Assembly: GCA_003505715.1 (NCBI GenBank)
Contig: DNXU01000588.1
Location: 1 to 7,365, forward strand
Length of the DNA: 7,365 nucleotides
Reading direction: 5' to 3'
Origin: Cyanobacteria bacterium UBA8803
GTDB lineage: Bacteria > Cyanobacteriota > Cyanobacteriia > Cyanobacteriales > Coleofasciculaceae
Within the stretch, counting starts at the first letter, position 1. Each line of letters starts with the position of its first letter. Below, piece by piece: positions 1 through 6,398 of this stretch. The notes below the pieces were generated by a model. It made no database searches and was not told the origin of the DNA. It saw nothing but the letters and a program-made list of their open reading frames with translations. A program made the translations under genes and the position numbers.

Positions 1-17
1 ATTCCCCATTCCCCATT
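1..17. repeat. ATTCCCC heptamer tandem repeat (right end)
   Basis: The heptamer ATTCCCC occurs at 1-7 and 8-14 and is followed by a partial ATT at 15-17, so about 2.4 units are visible and the array may continue left of the window. Short tandem heptamers of this general kind (STRR-like) are common between genes of filamentous cyanobacteria. The repeat runs to within 2 bases of the start codon of the PAAR gene and leaves no purine-rich ribosome binding site there. Confidence 0.6.
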
Positions 18-18
18 T

Positions 19-450
19 ATGACCCAACCAGCAGCCAGACAAGGTGATTTAGTCACAACCAATTGTACTCATCAAGTCAAAGGTCAACCACCAGGCGCAC
101 CACCACCAGCGCCAGTGGTGGCTCCCTTACCCCATGCTTTTACAGCAACACTCGACCAAAATATCAGCACAAAGGTAAAGATTGGCGGTAAGTTTGTCGC
201 CTTAAAAGGTAGTAAAGGACAAGCTAAAGCACATCCCCCTTTACCTCCTCCTGGAACTGCCCCCTTAGGATACGTCAATCCACCGAATAACGAAGTTGAA
301 ATTATCCAAGGAAGCACCTCCGTTAACATCGAAGGAAAACCTGTAGCTAGAATAGGCGATCCGGTGAAAACTTGTAGCGAAATGCCGCCGCCTCACGGTG
401 TAGTATCGCCGGGGCCTGGTGCGCCAGCTAAGGTGTTTATTGGGGGATAG
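19..450 (+). CDS. PAAR-like spike-tip protein of a contractile injection system (Afp10/Cis10 type)
   Basis: The 143-residue product is a PAAR-family protein. In this family a metal-stabilised cone caps the VgrG-like spike and pierces the target membrane; effectors may be attached to it. Seen here: PAARQGD at residues 4-10, a second copy-like stretch around 50-64 (KVKIGGK), and a clear VNIEGKPVARIGDP at 102-115, ending in KVFIGG. Candidate metal ligands are Cys16, His18, His39, His72, Cys119 and His126; which ones bind cannot be told from sequence. Proline-rich loops at 23-38 and 73-89 make it longer than a minimal PAAR domain of about 95 residues. No toxin extension is present, so it looks like a structural tip. 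The ATG at 19 is chosen because PAAR proteins usually begin just before the PAAR motif. No Shine-Dalgarno is visible, so it may be coupled to an upstream gene. The gp25 gene follows after 46 bp. Confidence 0.88.
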   Translation: MTQPAARQGDLVTTNCTHQVKGQPPGAPPPAPVVAPLPHAFTATLDQNISTKVKIGGKFVALKGSKGQAKAHPPLPPPGTAPLGYVNPPNNEVEIIQGSTSVNIEGKPVARIGDPVKTCSEMPPPHGVVSPGPGAPAKVFIGG

Positions 451-457
451 TAAATTC

Positions 458-484
458 TTTTTTTAACGCCAAGGACGCAAAGGA
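458..484. repeat. Intergenic dispersed-repeat motif (T7 then AACGCCAAGGACGCAAAGGA)
   Basis: The 46-bp spacer between the PAAR and gp25 genes holds a run of seven T (458-464) followed by AACGCCAAGGACGCAAAGGA (465-484). Strings of the type ACGCCAAGGACGCAAAG recur between genes in many bacterial genomes, including cyanobacteria, and I recognise this from memory rather than from a search. Its last bases, AAGGA at 480-484, lie 12 nt before the gp25 ATG and are the only Shine-Dalgarno candidate there. The repeat therefore appears to have been co-opted as the ribosome binding site. Confidence 0.45.
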
Positions 485-496
485 TAGTTGGTTATT

Positions 497-883
497 ATGA
501 GCGGTGATTTTTTGGGTGTGGGATGGACATCCCCGGTGCAGTTAGATGAGAAAGGGCAAGTTGTGACGGCGCAATATGAAGATTGCGTGCGGCAGTCGAT
601 TTGGACAATCCTGAGTACGGCTAGGGGAGAACGAGTTATGCGCCCGGATTTTGGTTGCGGCATTCATGACTTGGTGTTTGCTAGTAATAGTGCGGCAACC
701 AGCGGGGAAATTGTGAGTGAGGTTAGTCAAGCATTGTTGGAATGGGAACCGCGTATTGATGTCCTGAATGTGGATGTTTATGCCGCGCCAAATCAACCTA
801 ATCAACTGCTGATTCAGATTAATTACCAAGTGAGAACGACTAATAATCGGTTCAATTTGGTTTATCCGTTTTACCTAGGATAA
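497..883 (+). CDS. gp25-like baseplate wedge protein (GPW/gp25 family, Afp9/Cis9 type)
   Basis: The 128-residue product belongs to the GPW/gp25 family (T4 gp25, P2 gpW). These proteins sit in the inner baseplate wedge and nucleate polymerisation of the contractile sheath. The hallmark stretch TARGERVMRPDFGCGIHDLVF-like lies at 41-61 and the conserved EPR triad at 84-86 (WEPRI). In this family EPR anchors the protein within the wedge core. Length is typical for the family. The ATG at 497 is preferred over an in-frame TTG at 488 because MSGDFLG is a normal family start and AAGGA at 480-484 is 12 nt upstream of it. The stop codon is 5 bp before the next ATG, and AGGA at 877-880, inside the end of this gene, serves as that gene's ribosome binding site. 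Translation of the two is therefore probably coupled. Nothing looks degenerate. Confidence 0.93.
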   Translation: MSGDFLGVGWTSPVQLDEKGQVVTAQYEDCVRQSIWTILSTARGERVMRPDFGCGIHDLVFASNSAATSGEIVSEVSQALLEWEPRIDVLNVDVYAAPNQPNQLLIQINYQVRTTNNRFNLVYPFYLG

Positions 884-888
884 CTGCT

Positions 889-3800
889 ATGTTGCTGCCG
901 CCGAAGATTGACGATCGCACCTACGAGGATATTGTTAAACAAACGCTAAAGTTGGCTCAACACTTTACCGCCCGGGATGAGGTTGAGTTGGTCGATAATA
1001 AACCTGAAGCTTTACGCGATCGCACTCTTGCCGAGGAGATCGCCGAGGCTGACGGGAAAATCCTATCGGTAGGTACGTTAATTGATGAGCAGTTAGCGGT
1101 GGCGATCGCTAACCTCAAGACTTTAAAAAAAGTTAAGGTTAAGGTCAAAGGTTGGTGCCAAGCTGCAAAACCCGATCCAGGTTTAGCACTCATTAGAATT
1201 TTCAGCCGCATGGCGACTTTAGCGATCGCCCGTCTTAACCAAGTGCCAGAAAAAAACTTTCTGGCTTTCCTGGATCTCCTCGGCACGCAAATTTTACCGC
1301 CTCAACCTGCTCAAGTTCCCCTCACTTTCTCCTTAGTTGATGGCGTACCTGACGATCAATTAGTGGTAGTGCCAGCAGGTACACAAGTAGCCGCACCTCC
1401 TGTGGAGGGAGATGCAGAGGAAGTTGTTTTCGAGACGGAACGGGATCTCGCGCTGACAACCTCCCAGCTACAAGCCTTATTTGTCCGACAGCCTGATACC
1501 GATCGCTACAGCGAATGCCAGCAAAAAGATACTGCCTTTCGGGTATTTGTCGGAGAACAGGCGATCGCTCATTATCTCTACATCGCTTGCGACCCTCTTT
1601 TGACCATACCCGCTGCCAAAAATGTTACCTTAAAAATTAATTTGTTCGCTCCGGTAGATTCGGCAGTACTTGCTTCTATTACTTGGTCTTATTGGGATGG
1701 CAGCAGTTGGCAACCGTTATCAGTCACTCCCACTGTAAATAATAATTTGTGGTCAGTGGCGATCGCTAATATCCCAGTGCCCACCCAGCTAACTATCAAT
1801 GAGGTAAATGCGGCTTGGTTGCGGGCGGAATTTACTCAGCCTCTGACTGAAAACTCCGTAGTACAATTTGGTCGCATTTTGGCTAGCGCTCAAGTGGTGC
1901 GGAACGCCGTAGCGGCTGAGTTATGCTTTTACAATGGTACTGCTATCGACTTAAGCAAAGATTTCTATCCCTTTGACGAACAACCCTACTTTAACGATAC
2001 TTTTTATCTCGCTATTGACGAGGCATGTGCCAAACCTAGAACCCAGGTGACGGTGGATGTAAAACTGAGCGATGCACCACCTATGCCAGTTAACCCTTCC
2101 GCCGATCTCAATATTCAGTGGGAAGTTTGGAATGGCAATACTTGGGAGTCGGTGAAAAATAATAACTTTCGAGATAGGACTCAAAACTTTACTAAAAGTG
2201 AAAAGATTAGTTTGACCTTACCTGCTAAGGTAGAGCCAACAACTGTAGGTGGCGAAAACGGGTATTGGGTACGCGCCCGGATCGTTAAAGGTAATTACGG
2301 TACGGAAACGGCTACCCAACTGACTACCTTTGCCATACTTACGGAAAATGCGGTTAAAGGCAGTACAACAATTAAAGTGAATAGCCTGCGCGGCTTTATG
2401 CCTAACGATAACCTGTGGCTTGGTTCAAGTAGCGATCGCGAAGAAGCCAGTATTTCTAGTCTGGATTTTACCAATAATATTATTACCCTGAAGGCAGGAC
2501 TCACCAAAGATCGGGCAGCCGGAACTAGCGTGTTGCTGCGTTCCACGACAGTTTTTGGCCCTCCATCGGTCAAATCTCTGGCACTCAGCTATACTTACAA
2601 TTCTGATGATACTCCTTTATCAGCCTGCCAAACTTATAACGATTTTCAGTATAGCGATCGCCAAGCTGAAGCGAATCAGAATAATCCTTGGTTACCCTTT
2701 ACCCTAACCGCAGATAAAGATCCAGCGTTATATTTAGGTTTCGATCGGCCTTTTGCTAACCGTGCGATTAATCTTTATGCCCAAGTCGAACCTCCGCAAC
2801 CAGAAGAAGTTGGGCTAACTAACGCTAGCGCTACAGATACCCCACCACCAAAATTAGTTTGGGAATATGCGACAAAGCAGGGTTGGCAGAATTTGGGAGT
2901 TCAGGATGAAACCAGTACCTTTGCCGAACGCGGACTGATGCGATTTATTGGGCCATCAGACTTTACGGCTAAAACTGAATTCGGCAAATCTTTATATTGG
3001 CTGCGAGTCCGTTGGGAAAACTGGCAAAACAGTCAATTTCGGGTAGCACCAAAACTGCAAGGGTTGCTAACTAATACTACTTGGGCAATTCAAGCAACTT
3101 CAATAGGGGGCGAAATTCTCGGTTCTAGCAATGGCAACCCCAATCAAGTTTTTCGCAGCAGTCAAGCGCCCATTTTGTTAGGCCAAAAACTGGAAATACA
3201 AGAATCAGCAATACCATCGCTAGAGGAACAAGCTGCGCTGAAAAACTTAGCAGGCAAAGTAGGAATGACTATCCTGCGCAACGATATCGGCGAAATTGAG
3301 GCAGTTTGGGTGCTATGGCAGGAAGTCAGCGACTTCTACGAGTCGGGACTGCGCGATCGCCACTACGTCGTTAACCATCTCACAGGTGAAATCCAGTTTG
3401 GCAACGGGCAACAGGGTATGATACCTCCCCAAGGTCGCAACAATATTCGCCTCTCCTCCTATCGTACCGGAGGCGGCGCGTTGGGTAACTGCCCCGTGAA
3501 TAGTATCGCTCAGCTAAAAACCACTATTCCTTATCTCGATCGCGTGACTAATTGGGAACCTGCTAGTGGTGGTGCCGAGCAAGAACCCATGGCACGGGTG
3601 CAGGAGCGGGGACCGAAGATTATCCGCCATCGGAGCCGCGCTGTAACTGTCCAAGATTTTGAAGATTTAGCTTACGAGGCATCTCCCGATCTCGCCAGAG
3701 TCAAAGCAGTTCCGCCTATTTGCGACCCCCTGGCTGAGGAGTTATGGTTAGATCCCAAAAATCCCACATTAAACTCAGAAAGTCATCAACAACTGATTGA

Positions 3801-4269
3801 AAAAGCCAACCCAGGCTTAGTCAAGTTGTTCCTTGTCCCCGACAACTCCTCTCGTCAACCCATCCCCAGTCTGGCACTAATCGAGCGCGTCGAAAATTAT
3901 ATCCGCGATCGCGCTTCTCCTACCCTTAACCTGTGGGTTGGCAGTCCCCAATGGCTGCAAGTTTCGGTGACGGCAGAGGTTGCCCCCACTTCCTTTGCGG
4001 TTGCCGATACGGTGAGAACTGCTGTAATTCAGGGTTTAGAAACCTTTCTCCATCCCCTCACAGGTGGTGTCACGGGACAAGGATGGGAATTTGGCCGCGA
4101 ACCTCATGAGTCAGATTTTTATACCTTAATTAAAGCGATCGCTGGAGTAGATTACGTTCGTTCTTTATCTATCAGGATCGCACCCGAACCGCCGCCACAG
4201 CCAGAACCCTTTCTGATTTTTTCGGGCAATCATACTATTACCTTATTTTTAGCGGAGATAGGAGGTTGA
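889..4269 (+). CDS. Large baseplate J-type wedge protein (putative baseplate assembly protein, Afp11/Cis11 type)
   Basis: This 1126-residue protein is the main wedge component that rings the spike and passes the firing signal to the sheath. In order: [13 protein letters not shown] at 4-16; an unusual insert about 31-94; the conserved [14 protein letters not shown] helix at 96-109 and [18 protein letters not shown] at 115-132; then beta-rich modules with W-x-(Y/V)-W-(D/N)-G-x-x-W motifs at 266-274 and 411-419 and a weaker form at 658-666. Each module ends in a W-(L/V)-R motif at 310, 460 and 704. Between the second and third lies a small inserted beta domain (about 487-551, GSTTIKV). The baseplate J core covers about 820-1097, with FGNGQQG at 837-843, [10 protein letters not shown] at 858-867 and [10 protein letters not shown] at 1086-1095. 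The tail is proline-rich (1099-1106) and then hydrophobic ([15 protein letters not shown]). Ten of the 14 HIP1 sites lie in this gene. No membrane helix is evident. Start: AGGA at 877-880 is 8 nt upstream of the ATG. Confidence 0.92.
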   Translation: MLLPPKIDDRTYEDIVKQTLKLAQHFTARDEVELVDNKPEALRDRTLAEEIAEADGKILSVGTLIDEQLAVAIANLKTLKKVKVKVKGWCQAAKPDPGLALIRIFSRMATLAIARLNQVPEKNFLAFLDLLGTQILPPQPAQVPLTFSLVDGVPDDQLVVVPAGTQVAAPPVEGDAEEVVFETERDLALTTSQLQALFVRQPDTDRYSECQQKDTAFRVFVGEQAIAHYLYIACDPLLTIPAAKNVTLKINLFAPVDSAVLASITWSYWDGSSWQPLSVTPTVNNNLWSVAIANIPVPTQLTINEVNAAWLRAEFTQPLTENSVVQFGRILASAQVVRNAVAAELCFYNGTAIDLSKDFYPFDEQPYFNDTFYLAIDEACAKPRTQVTVDVKLSDAPPMPVNPSADLNIQWEVWNGNTWESVKNNNFRDRTQNFTKSEKISLTLPAKVEPTTVGGENGYWVRARIVKGNYGTETATQLTTFAILTENAVKGSTTIKVNSLRGFMPNDNLWLGSSSDREEASISSLDFTNNIITLKAGLTKDRAAGTSVLLRSTTVFGPPSVKSLALSYTYNSDDTPLSACQTYNDFQYSDRQAEANQNNPWLPFTLTADKDPALYLGFDRPFANRAINLYAQVEPPQPEEVGLTNASATDTPPPKLVWEYATKQGWQNLGVQDETSTFAERGLMRFIGPSDFTAKTEFGKSLYWLRVRWENWQNSQFRVAPKLQGLLTNTTWAIQATSIGGEILGSSNGNPNQVFRSSQAPILLGQKLEIQESAIPSLEEQAALKNLAGKVGMTILRNDIGEIEAVWVLWQEVSDFYESGLRDRHYVVNHLTGEIQFGNGQQGMIPPQGRNNIRLSSYRTGGGALGNCPVNSIAQLKTTIPYLDRVTNWEPASGGAEQEPMARVQERGPKIIRHRSRAVTVQDFEDLAYEASPDLARVKAVPPICDPLAEELWLDPKNPTLNSESHQQLIEKANPGLVKLFLVPDNSSRQPIPSLALIERVENYIRDRASPTLNLWVGSPQWLQVSVTAEVAPTSFAVADTVRTAVIQGLETFLHPLTGGVTGQGWEFGREPHESDFYTLIKAIAGVDYVRSLSIRIAPEPPPQPEPFLIFSGNHTITLFLAEIGG
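4261..4265 (+). promoter_or_regulatory. Shine-Dalgarno GGAGG that sets the start of the second J-type gene
   Basis: GGAGG lies 9 nt before the ATG at 4275 but only 3 nt before the ATG at 4269, which overlaps the upstream TGA by one base. The spacing favours 4275, giving a protein starting [10 protein letters not shown], a common beginning in this family. The site sits inside the last codons of the preceding gene, so ribosomes finishing that gene are well placed to reinitiate. Confidence 0.75.
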
Positions 4270-4274
4270 TGAAG

Positions 4275-5228
4275 ATGTCCCTTCCCTTACCCAACCTGGA
4301 CGATCGTACCTATGCCGACTTAGTAGAAGAGGCGCGATCGCTCATCCCCATCGAATGTCCGGAATGGACAGACCACAACCCTACCGATACGGGAATTATT
4401 TTAATTGAATTGCTAGCTTGGTTGACCGAAATGACTCTTTACCAAGTCAATCAAGTAGGCGATCGCAACTACGAAACCTTTTTAAACCTTCTCAAGGAGA
4501 CTCCCTGGCATTTACCGAGCAACTTGACAGAAGCCGAGGCACGCCAAGCCGCCATTCAGGCCGAAACACGCCAAACCATTTTAGAGTTGCGGCAACGGTA
4601 TCGTGCTGTTACTAGTACCGACTTTGAGCAGTTAGTATTGCAAGATTGGGAGCGATCTTACCAGATCGCACGGGTCAAAGTTCTCTCGCAGCGTAATTTA
4701 AACTCAACCGACAAAGACGCCACGGTTCCCGGACATATCAGCTTAGTTATCGTGCCCGATCGCCAGCAGGTACAACCAGAACAAATAACTGAATTAAACC
4801 AGGCGCTAAAAACTTGGTTAGAAGAGCGCAGTTTGCTGACAACTCGCCTGCATGTAGTGCCACCTAATTACGTGTCAGTTAATATCAGGGCTGACTTATA
4901 TTTAGAGGATGGCGCTGACTCCCAGAAAGTCAAAAGAGATGCCCAGACAGAAATCAAAGCCTGCTTCGCTCCTGTAGCATCAAGTCCTTATTGGGATAAC
5001 CAAGGTTGGCCTTTTGGTCGCAACGTTTATGCCTCAGAAGTATATGCTTTATTGGATCGATTATCGGGAGTAGATTACGTCAAAAACGTGACTCTTTCCG
5101 CCCCAGACCAAACTGCTGACGATAATAGTCCTACTGGCATTATCATCAAGGACTACGAGTTAGTATCAGTGGTTGTAGATGCAGGGAGTTTCAACTTTAA
5201 GGATCGAGCAGGAAATGAATGGAAATAG
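4275..5228 (+). CDS. Compact baseplate J-type protein (Afp12/Cis12 type)
   Basis: The 317-residue product is a second baseplate J-type wedge protein, a paralogue of the preceding gene. It opens with [11 protein letters not shown] at 7-17, matching [11 protein letters not shown] of the large protein. It then has [20 protein letters not shown] at 31-50 and [16 protein letters not shown] at 58-73, the usual N-terminal helical region. A short charged stretch (about 84-109) replaces the large central beta region. [12 protein letters not shown] at 109-120, QIARVKV at 130-136 and the C-terminal [18 protein letters not shown] and [11 protein letters not shown] (243-274) parallel the J core of its partner. 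It would form the outer or asymmetric half of the wedge, by analogy with T4 gp6-like pairs. The start at 4275 is chosen by the GGAGG spacing; ATG 4269 or TTG 4266 would add only two or three residues. The end overlaps the next gene by 14 bp, implying coupled translation. Confidence 0.88.
   Translation: MSLPLPNLDDRTYADLVEEARSLIPIECPEWTDHNPTDTGIILIELLAWLTEMTLYQVNQVGDRNYETFLNLLKETPWHLPSNLTEAEARQAAIQAETRQTILELRQRYRAVTSTDFEQLVLQDWERSYQIARVKVLSQRNLNSTDKDATVPGHISLVIVPDRQQVQPEQITELNQALKTWLEERSLLTTRLHVVPPNYVSVNIRADLYLEDGADSQKVKRDAQTEIKACFAPVASSPYWDNQGWPFGRNVYASEVYALLDRLSGVDYVKNVTLSAPDQTADDNSPTGIIIKDYELVSVVVDAGSFNFKDRAGNEWK
5198..5203 (+). promoter_or_regulatory. Shine-Dalgarno TAAGGA for the tail protein gene
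   Basis: TAAGGA lies 11 nt before the ATG at 5215, inside the end of the preceding gene. An in-frame ATG at 5179 has no comparable purine-rich stretch upstream and would add 12 residues unlike the family's normal start. The site therefore supports 5215. Confidence 0.6.
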
Positions 5229-6267
5229 CAGCGAGTACCTCAAATATCTGCCCGCAACGCTTCAGTCAGATGATTTCATCGAGCGATTTCTGTTAGCGTT
5301 TGAAACTATTTTAACAGGGCAGAGTTTTCTGGCGGAAACCAATCCCGGCATTATCAAAAGTTATGAGTCTAATCCCCCCGGTATAGAAGCAGTTATCGAA
5401 GCGGCTTATACCTACTTTAACCCCGATTTAACTCCGGAAGAATTTCTGCCTTGGTTAGCTAGTTGGGTAGCTTTAAGCCTGCGAGATGATTGGCCACCTG
5501 CTACCAAACGCGAGTTTATCAAAAAAATCGTTTCCCTGTATCGCCTGCGCGGTACGAAGGAAGGATTGGCACAGGTTTTGAGCCTGTATTTAAAAAGTGT
5601 CAATTTGCCGGATAATGTAGAAATTTATCAGGAAGACTATTATCCCAACTACTACTTTCAAGTTGAACTAACGCTGCCCAGGCTGGAGTCCAGTCGTTAT
5701 TGGCAGCAAGTCAGAATCGCTAAAGGCATTATCGACCAGGAAAAGCCCGCTCACACTTACTACGGCTTAAAAATTCAAGTGCCGTCGATGCAGATTACGG
5801 GCAATGTTTATAGCGTGAATATTAAGGCGATTAATTTTCTTTATTTGGTTAGTGGTCAGGTAAAATGTAAGATTACTGCCAAGATTAACCGCAAAGGGGA
5901 GCAAAATAACAATCTCAGACTGAGTATTAAAGGTGGATCACCCGAAGTAAAAATTTACAATTCTCAAATCGGCACGGGCAATCTGGAAGCCAGTTATACT
6001 TTAAAGGAGCCAAAAATTAAGGTAGTGCAAGATTGGTATGTCGCGATCGATAATTTGAGCGATCGCGAGGCTACAGGTTCTCTGGTGATTACCACTACTT
6101 ATTCTGAATCTCAATTGCAACCCCCAGCACAACTTAAATCGGAAACCCAGTCCAAGGAATACACATTCCTGTTGCCACCTGGGTTAAAAATCTTCACCAA
6201 GCAGGAGAATGAATATGTAAATGGCAATACCTGGTTGGGAACGGAAGGAATTGAAGCCCAAAAATAA
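5215..6267 (+). CDS. Phage tail protein (TIGR02242-like, tail protein I related) with extra C-terminal beta domain
   Basis: The 350-residue product starts with [25 protein letters not shown] at 6-30, then [17 protein letters not shown] at 77-93, [18 protein letters not shown] at 105-122 and a conserved end near [12 protein letters not shown] at 178-189. That order is characteristic of the TIGR02242 tail-protein domain found in CIS loci and some phages, usually next to baseplate J genes. It is expected to sit on the outside of the baseplate and connect it to fibres. The familiar domain ends near residue 190. A further 160 residues follow: a beta-rich unit at about 192-297 (WYVAIDN at 274-280, [10 protein letters not shown] at 287-296) resembling non-catalytic beta-sandwich domains, then a glutamine-rich tail. 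The extension is the odd part of this gene. Start 5215 is chosen over 5179 on ribosome-binding-site position. It overlaps the upstream gene by 14 bp and lies 131 bp before the fibre gene. Confidence 0.87.
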   Translation: MNGNSSEYLKYLPATLQSDDFIERFLLAFETILTGQSFLAETNPGIIKSYESNPPGIEAVIEAAYTYFNPDLTPEEFLPWLASWVALSLRDDWPPATKREFIKKIVSLYRLRGTKEGLAQVLSLYLKSVNLPDNVEIYQEDYYPNYYFQVELTLPRLESSRYWQQVRIAKGIIDQEKPAHTYYGLKIQVPSMQITGNVYSVNIKAINFLYLVSGQVKCKITAKINRKGEQNNNLRLSIKGGSPEVKIYNSQIGTGNLEASYTLKEPKIKVVQDWYVAIDNLSDREATGSLVITTTYSESQLQPPAQLKSETQSKEYTFLLPPGLKIFTKQENEYVNGNTWLGTEGIEAQK

Positions 6268-6283
6268 GTTAGGTATCTCTAAC

Positions 6284-6308
6284 CCCCTCTCCCATAAGGG
6301 GCGAGGGG
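6284..6308. repeat. Imperfect inverted repeat (hairpin) between the baseplate operon and the fibre gene
   Basis: CCCCTC (6284-6289) pairs with GAGGGG (6303-6308) and CCC (6291-6293) pairs with GGG (6299-6301). The one mismatch is T6290 opposite C6302, and the loop is ATAAG. The hairpin thus has nine G-C or A-T pairs and sits 16 bp after the tail protein stop. The flanking text, CTAACCCCCTCTCCC...GGGGAAGG, is of a type widespread between cyanobacterial genes. No T-run follows, so it is not a textbook intrinsic terminator. It could still slow or end transcription, or protect the 3' end of the baseplate mRNA. Confidence 0.55.
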
Positions 6309-6383
6309 AAGGAAGTTCTTAATCGATGCGATCGCTTGCACCGGAATTGGCAATGTATAGGCTGAGTGAAAAAGTTTGAACCT

Positions 6384-6389
6384 AAGGAG
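6384..6389 (+). promoter_or_regulatory. Strong Shine-Dalgarno AAGGAG before the fibre-like gene
   Basis: AAGGAG ends 9 nt before the ATG at 6399 and is one of the two strongest ribosome binding sites in the window, with GGAGG at 4261. Because it lies in a true intergenic spacer, it suggests that the fibre gene is translated independently and not by reinitiation. Confidence 0.8.
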
Positions 6390-6398
6390 ACACAAATC

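Larger units (their letters stand above)
1016..6335. repeat. Scattered HIP1 palindromes (GCGATCGC), 14 copies
   Basis: Exact octamers start at 1016, 1102, 1222, 1561, 1759, 2432, 2654, 3353, 3905, 4135, 4334, 4459, 6059 and 6328, counted by eye. HIP1 is an over-represented palindrome in many cyanobacterial genomes and is the strongest taxonomic marker here. Ten copies lie in the large J gene, two in the compact J gene, one in the tail protein gene and one in the spacer before the fibre gene. None lies before 1016, between 4467 and 6058, or after 6335. Confidence 0.9.

Noticed and set aside
84..329. Minus-strand open frame opposite the PAAR gene
   Set aside because: It is antisense to a well-supported PAAR gene and its glycine/proline content mirrors the coding strand. 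It has no recognisable domain.
488..496. TTG start nine bases upstream for gp25
   Set aside because: It leaves only 3 nt from AAGGA and adds three atypical residues; ATG 497 fits better.
463..829. Two minus-strand open frames opposite gp25
   Set aside because: Both are shadows of the conserved gp25 frame and encode no recognisable motif.
1250..1256. A AAA AAC slippery heptamer in the large J gene
   Set aside because: The lysine and asparagine are part of a conserved family motif (PEKNF), so the run is explained by coding.
957..2573. Three minus-strand open frames inside the large J gene
   Set aside because: The coding strand carries clear family motifs throughout these stretches, and the antisense products are arginine- or serine-rich without domains.
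4418..4615. 65-residue + strand frame inside the compact J gene
   Set aside because: It overlaps a conserved frame and its product resembles nothing.
5412..5603. Minus-strand frame opposite the tail protein gene
   Set aside because: It lies opposite the most conserved part of the TIGR02242-like domain.
6284..6308. Intrinsic terminator after the tail protein gene
   Set aside because: The hairpin is real but no T-run follows it, so it is listed only as an inverted repeat.
6336..6361. Possible sigma-70-type promoter (TTGCAC and TATAGG) before the fibre gene
   Set aside because: The spacer would be 14 bp, too short for a convincing promoter. The region may still contain one, but the sequence does not show it.
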